Shown: positions 61,030 to 64,000 of the stretch, piece after piece
How the letters are laid out: each line of letters starts with the position of its first letter
Numbering within the stretch: the first letter of the stretch is position 1
Assembly: GCA_036378315.1 (NCBI GenBank)
Contig: DASUWU010000039.1
Span: 11,134-75,133, forward strand
Reading direction: 5' to 3'
DNA length: 64,000 nt
Source of the DNA: CALAED01 sp036378315
Lineage (GTDB): Bacteria; Actinomycetota; Actinomycetes; Streptosporangiales; Streptosporangiaceae
Made by a program: the position numbers and the translations under genes
Notes under the pieces: generated by a model
What the model was told of the DNA's origin: nothing
The model's database searches: none
Seen by the model: the letters and a program-made list of their open reading frames with translations, nothing else

Positions 61030-62277
61030 ATGCAACCGGAACGGATCGGCCCGTACGAGGTGCTGCGTAAACTGGGCGCCGGGGGAATGGGCTCGGTTTA
61101 TCTGGCCTTGGACGCGGACGGCAGGACCGTCGCGGTCAAGGTGATCCATCCGCACGTCGCCGAGGACGAGACCGGGCTGCGCCGGCTCGCCAGGGAAGTC
61201 GAGGCGATGAAGCGGGTGGCCAGCCCCTACGCGGCCGAGCTCGTCGACGCCGATCTGCGCGCCGCCCACCCGTACATCGTCACCCGCTATGTGCAGGGCC
61301 GGTCGCTGCAGCAGACCGTCGAGCGGCACGGGCCGCTGCCCGCCGAGGCGCTGCGCGGCCTGGGCGCCGGCCTGGTGGCCGCGCTCGACGCCATCCACGG
61401 CGCCGACGTCGTGCACCGCGATCTCACGCCGCAGAACGTGATGATGGCCGACGGCGTTCCCGTCGTCATCGATTTCGGCATAGCCCAGGCCTTCGACGCC
61501 ACGCGCATTACGCAGACGATGGTCGGCACCCCGGGATTCGTCGCCCCTGAAGTGATCCGCGGCGAGCACGCCACGCCGATGGCGGACATCTTTTCGTGGG
61601 CGGCGACAATGGTGTACGCCGCGACCGCCAGAAAGGCGTTCGGTGGCCGTACCTTCATCGAGGTGGTGCACAGGACGCTGGAGAAGGAGCCCGATCTGAC
61701 CGGCGTACCGCGCGACCTGCTGCCCGCGCTGTGGCGGTCCCTGCGCAAGGATCCGACGGAACGTCCGTCCACCGAGGCGCTGCTCGCCGGGTTCTACACG
61801 CTGTCGCCGGACGCGGCGCTGCCCAAGGCGCCGCCGCGCAAGTCATCGGCCAGCCGGGTCGCCGCGCTGTGGGCGGCCGCCGGCCAGGCGCGCGAGAAGG
61901 GCGAGGTCGGCGCCGCCGAGGGCCTGTACGAGGAGGTACGGCAGATCGCCGTCGAGACAGATGACACCGGCAGCGAGATGTTCGCGCTCTACCAGCTCGC
62001 GTCGGCGGCGCAGTTCAGGGTCGACTACGGCGTCGCGCAGAAGTACTACGAGCAGGCCCTGCGGGTGGCCAGATCGACGAACGCGGCTCCGATCGAGGCG
62101 CTGGCGCTGCGCGGGTTGGCGCAGCTCGCCGAGATGGTCGGCGACCCGGAGCGGGCGCGCGTCTACTCCGACGCCGCCCGCCGGGCGCTGGACAAGCGCT
62201 ACAAGGAGGGCTATCCCGGGCAGAAGGGCAGCGAGGCGATCTCCGCCGAGCCGTACCTGCGCCGCTGGATGCCCTAG
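61030..62277 (+). CDS. Soluble Ser/Thr protein kinase with C-terminal TPR-like helices
   Basis: 415 residues. Kinase motifs: GAGGMGSV (16-23), VAVKV (Lys37), HRDLTPQN (Asp131) and DFG (Asp148), GFVAPE and the WRSLRKDPTERPS end. HRDLT replaces the usual HRDLK Lys; other actinobacterial kinases share this. After about residue 275 come helical repeats (VAALWAAAGQAREKGEVGAAEGLYEEVRQ) that resemble TPRs. It has no membrane helix or extracellular sensor. GGGGGAG precedes the ATG. It may phosphorylate the GTPase or Hsp70 system nearby, which is inference from context. Confidence 0.87.
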   Translation: MQPERIGPYEVLRKLGAGGMGSVYLALDADGRTVAVKVIHPHVAEDETGLRRLAREVEAMKRVASPYAAELVDADLRAAHPYIVTRYVQGRSLQQTVERHGPLPAEALRGLGAGLVAALDAIHGADVVHRDLTPQNVMMADGVPVVIDFGIAQAFDATRITQTMVGTPGFVAPEVIRGEHATPMADIFSWAATMVYAATARKAFGGRTFIEVVHRTLEKEPDLTGVPRDLLPALWRSLRKDPTERPSTEALLAGFYTLSPDAALPKAPPRKSSASRVAALWAAAGQAREKGEVGAAEGLYEEVRQIAVETDDTGSEMFALYQLASAAQFRVDYGVAQKYYEQALRVARSTNAAPIEALALRGLAQLAEMVGDPERARVYSDAARRALDKRYKEGYPGQKGSEAISAEPYLRRWMP

Positions 62278-62297
62278 GGAGAGATCCCGAAGAAGAA

Positions 62298-62336
62298 GCG
62301 GCCTTGCCGGGCGGTGGAGACTCCCGGCAAGGCCGC
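62298..62336. terminator. Bidirectional hairpin between the kinase and S53 peptidase genes
   Basis: A perfect 14-bp stem (62298-62311 with 62323-62336) and an 11-base loop lie between convergent gene ends. No U tract. Confidence 0.8.
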
Positions 62337-62374
62337 GGTTCATCGGGGCGCTTGAGCACCCCTTCGATCGGTGC

Positions 62375-63604
62375 CTAGAAGGCGCCGGTCCCGTTCGGGG
62401 TGCCGAGCCCGGTCGGCCCGTCCCAGCCGGCCCGCGCCGTGCACAGCTGCGAGGGAGAGCAGCTCCCGTTGCTGCCCGACGTCACGTCGAACAGCGCGCT
62501 CGAGTGCGCGTACGGGAAGTTGTTGTTGATGCTGCGCGCGTTGCCGGCCAGGCCGTACACGCCGGCGACGACCGGCGCGGCGACGCTGGTGCCGCCGAAC
62601 ACGAGCCATTGGCTCTGGCCCTGGATCGGGACGGTGTCGAAGACCGCGACGCCGGTGTTGGGGTCGGCGACCGCCGACACGTCCGCCACCGCCCGCCTGC
62701 TGCAGCCGGTGTTGAAGCCGGCCTGCCCGCTCAGCGCGGCGTTGAACGCCGAGCAGCCGCTGCCGGCGCCGTTCCACGCCGATTCCGTCCAGCCCCTGCT
62801 GTTGCTCGACCGCGTCAGCGACGTGCCGCCCACCGCGGTGACGAAGTCGGACGAGGCGGGGTACTCGACGCCGAAGCCGCTGTCACCGGAGCTGACGGTG
62901 ATCGCGATGCCCGGGTGGTTGAACGGAGCGCCGTTGGTCGCGTCGGAGGCGTCGGACCCGCCGAAGCTGTTGCTGATGACGTTGGCGCCCAGCGCGGCCG
63001 CCCGGTTCTCCGCCGCGCCGAGGTTGGAGAAGGAGTTGGTCCGCGCCTCGACGAGGATGATCTTGCAGTTGGGGCAGGTCGCCGAGACCATGTCGAGGTC
63101 GAGGGAGATCTCGGCGGCCCAGCCGGCGTCCGTGCGCGGGAAGTTGGTGCCGCCGTTCTGGTCGACCTTGCGGAAGCATCCGTTGGCCGTGGTGCACGGG
63201 GGCAGGCCGAACTGGCTGCGGTAGGTGGCGAGGTCGGATTCGGCGTTCGGATCGTTGAACGCGTCCACGATCGCGACGGTCTGCCCGGAGCCGGCCGACG
63301 CCGACGGCAGCTTGTACGCGCTCTGCAGGTCGGCGGGGAACAGACCGGACGGGGTCGCCGCGTCGGTGTGCACCGCGGAGGCGCTCACCTGGACGTCCGT
63401 GCGGAGCAGCGCCTTGCAGGCGGCGTGCCCGGGGGCGGCCACGGAGCATGCGCGCTGGGTCGGGTGGAAGGCGGGGGCGGCGGCTGGCGCCGCGTGCGCC
63501 GGGTCGATGGCCGGGGTTCCGGCGGCGTTGGCGGTGGGGGCCAGGAGCGCGAACGTGGCCAGGATCAGACCGGCCACGAGCGCTCCCGCTCGAGGTCGCC
63601 GCAT
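62375..63604 (-). CDS. Secreted S53 family serine peptidase (sedolisin-like)
   Basis: 409 residues with a signal peptide (GALVAGLILATFALLAPTANA). The catalytic set is Glu165-x3-Asp169 (AAEISLDLD), Asp241 (SSGDSG) and Ser340 (GGTSVAAP), with a C-terminal calcium-site pattern (GWDGPTGLGTPNG). Sedolisins act as acid endopeptidases. The usual 180-residue pro-domain is absent; about 60 residues separate the signal from the catalytic domain. Cys pairs (CTTANGC, CPNCK) suggest disulphides. The GAGGAG upstream of the ATG supports the start. Confidence 0.85.
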   Translation of the reverse strand: MRRPRAGALVAGLILATFALLAPTANAAGTPAIDPAHAAPAAAPAFHPTQRACSVAAPGHAACKALLRTDVQVSASAVHTDAATPSGLFPADLQSAYKLPSASAGSGQTVAIVDAFNDPNAESDLATYRSQFGLPPCTTANGCFRKVDQNGGTNFPRTDAGWAAEISLDLDMVSATCPNCKIILVEARTNSFSNLGAAENRAAALGANVISNSFGGSDASDATNGAPFNHPGIAITVSSGDSGFGVEYPASSDFVTAVGGTSLTRSSNSRGWTESAWNGAGSGCSAFNAALSGQAGFNTGCSRRAVADVSAVADPNTGVAVFDTVPIQGQSQWLVFGGTSVAAPVVAGVYGLAGNARSINNNFPYAHSSALFDVTSGSNGSCSPSQLCTARAGWDGPTGLGTPNGTGAF

Positions 63605-63761
63605 AAGACACTCCTCGGTGATGGCGGGGGGTACGGCGACTCGAAGACTGACACCCGGATGGGAAACAAGTAAGACCTGTTTCGGCCATTCAACGAACTA
63701 TGTCAGAAATAGCCGTATAAGGCGCAGTTGATTGGCATCCCTTGTTGTGAACGGTGTGTAA

Positions 63762-64000
63762 TTACGCTGGACGCGGACGGACGTTCGTGCCGCCGCAGCC
63801 GATCTCATGGGCGATCGCGGCCGCGCCACCGACCGCGTCGAGTGCCTCGAGCCGTACGTACCGGGCGGTCGCCGGCCGGAACCGCACCCTCTTGAGCGTG
63901 TGGTCGCCGGCCCACGAGCCGCGCGCGACCGCACGGAACGCCGTGCCGTCGACGCTCACCGAGACGCGGTAGGCCGTGATGTTGCCCTCGGTGATGAACG
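63762..64000 (-). CDS. C-terminus of a discoidin (F5/8 type C) domain protein
   Basis: The gene enters from the right edge and its beginning is missing. The 78 residues seen (ITAYRVSVSVDGTAFRAV, KRVRFRPATARYVRLEALD, IAHEIGC) are the end of an F5/8 type C/CBM32 beta-sandwich, usually a carbohydrate-binding module on secreted glycosidases. The partner catalytic domain lies outside the window. Confidence 0.8.
   Translation of the reverse strand, partial: FITEGNITAYRVSVSVDGTAFRAVARGSWAGDHTLKRVRFRPATARYVRLEALDAVGGAAAIAHEIGCGGTNVRPRPA

Overview
The window is very GC-rich and densely coded, with frequent GTG starts and gene families typical of filamentous actinobacteria. It most resembles a Streptosporangiales-like genome (Nonomuraea/Actinomadura type). 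That placement rests on composition and family content only. No rRNA, tRNA, CRISPR array or insertion sequence was found.

Layout. 0-8.5 kb: end of a truncated gene, a GroES-like protein, a secreted GH15 glucodextranase-type enzyme, two SDR proteins, an OFA-type MFS transporter with a tiny partner protein, and a RibD/DHFR-like reductase. 8.6-16.2 kb: a tightly coupled five-gene operon (SWIM zinc finger, DUF5691, MoxR-type AAA+ ATPase, DUF5682, VWA), probably a chaperone/protease-like machine of unknown role. 16.3-26.9 kb: a CDF metal transporter, a lipid-kinase-like protein, an M50-type membrane protease, an unknown membrane protein, an acyl-CoA racemase/dehydrogenase/thiolase operon, a GT-C-like membrane protein behind a 26-bp perfect hairpin, and a multicopper oxidase with a copper-operator-like palindrome. 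27-39 kb: catabolic genes (Gfo/Idh/MocA oxidoreductase, secreted hydrolase, branched-chain-type solute-binding lipoprotein, phosphotriesterase-like lactonase), then a LacI-type repressor divergent from maleylacetate reductase and an intradiol (hydroxyquinol-type) dioxygenase with twin operators; also a pseudouridine operon (psuG, PfkB kinase, aldo/keto reductase) and a PASTA-domain membrane protein.

39.3-47.0 kb: a compact siphovirus-type tail module (terminator, tube, tail chaperones with a possible -1 frameshift, a very short tape measure, distal tail protein, two tandem fibre-like paralogues, a Gp37-like protein) with no capsid, terminase, portal, integrase or lysis gene. It looks like a domesticated non-contractile tail particle and is one of two candidates for an undescribed system.

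47.2-62.3 kb: a lipoprotein, an AT-richer SMI1/KNR4 immunity-like gene, a sigma factor, then a six-gene minus-strand operon GrpE-like / Hsp70 / FnIII protein / zinc-ribbon TRAFAC-type GTPase / GAP1-like protein / membrane-anchored zinc-ribbon GTPase. This resembles computationally predicted GTPase-based conflict systems, here wired to its own Hsp70 and exchange factor. It is divergent from an ACT-domain protein and a soluble TPR-bearing Ser/Thr kinase. The window ends with an S53 (sedolisin) peptidase and the C-terminus of a discoidin-domain protein.
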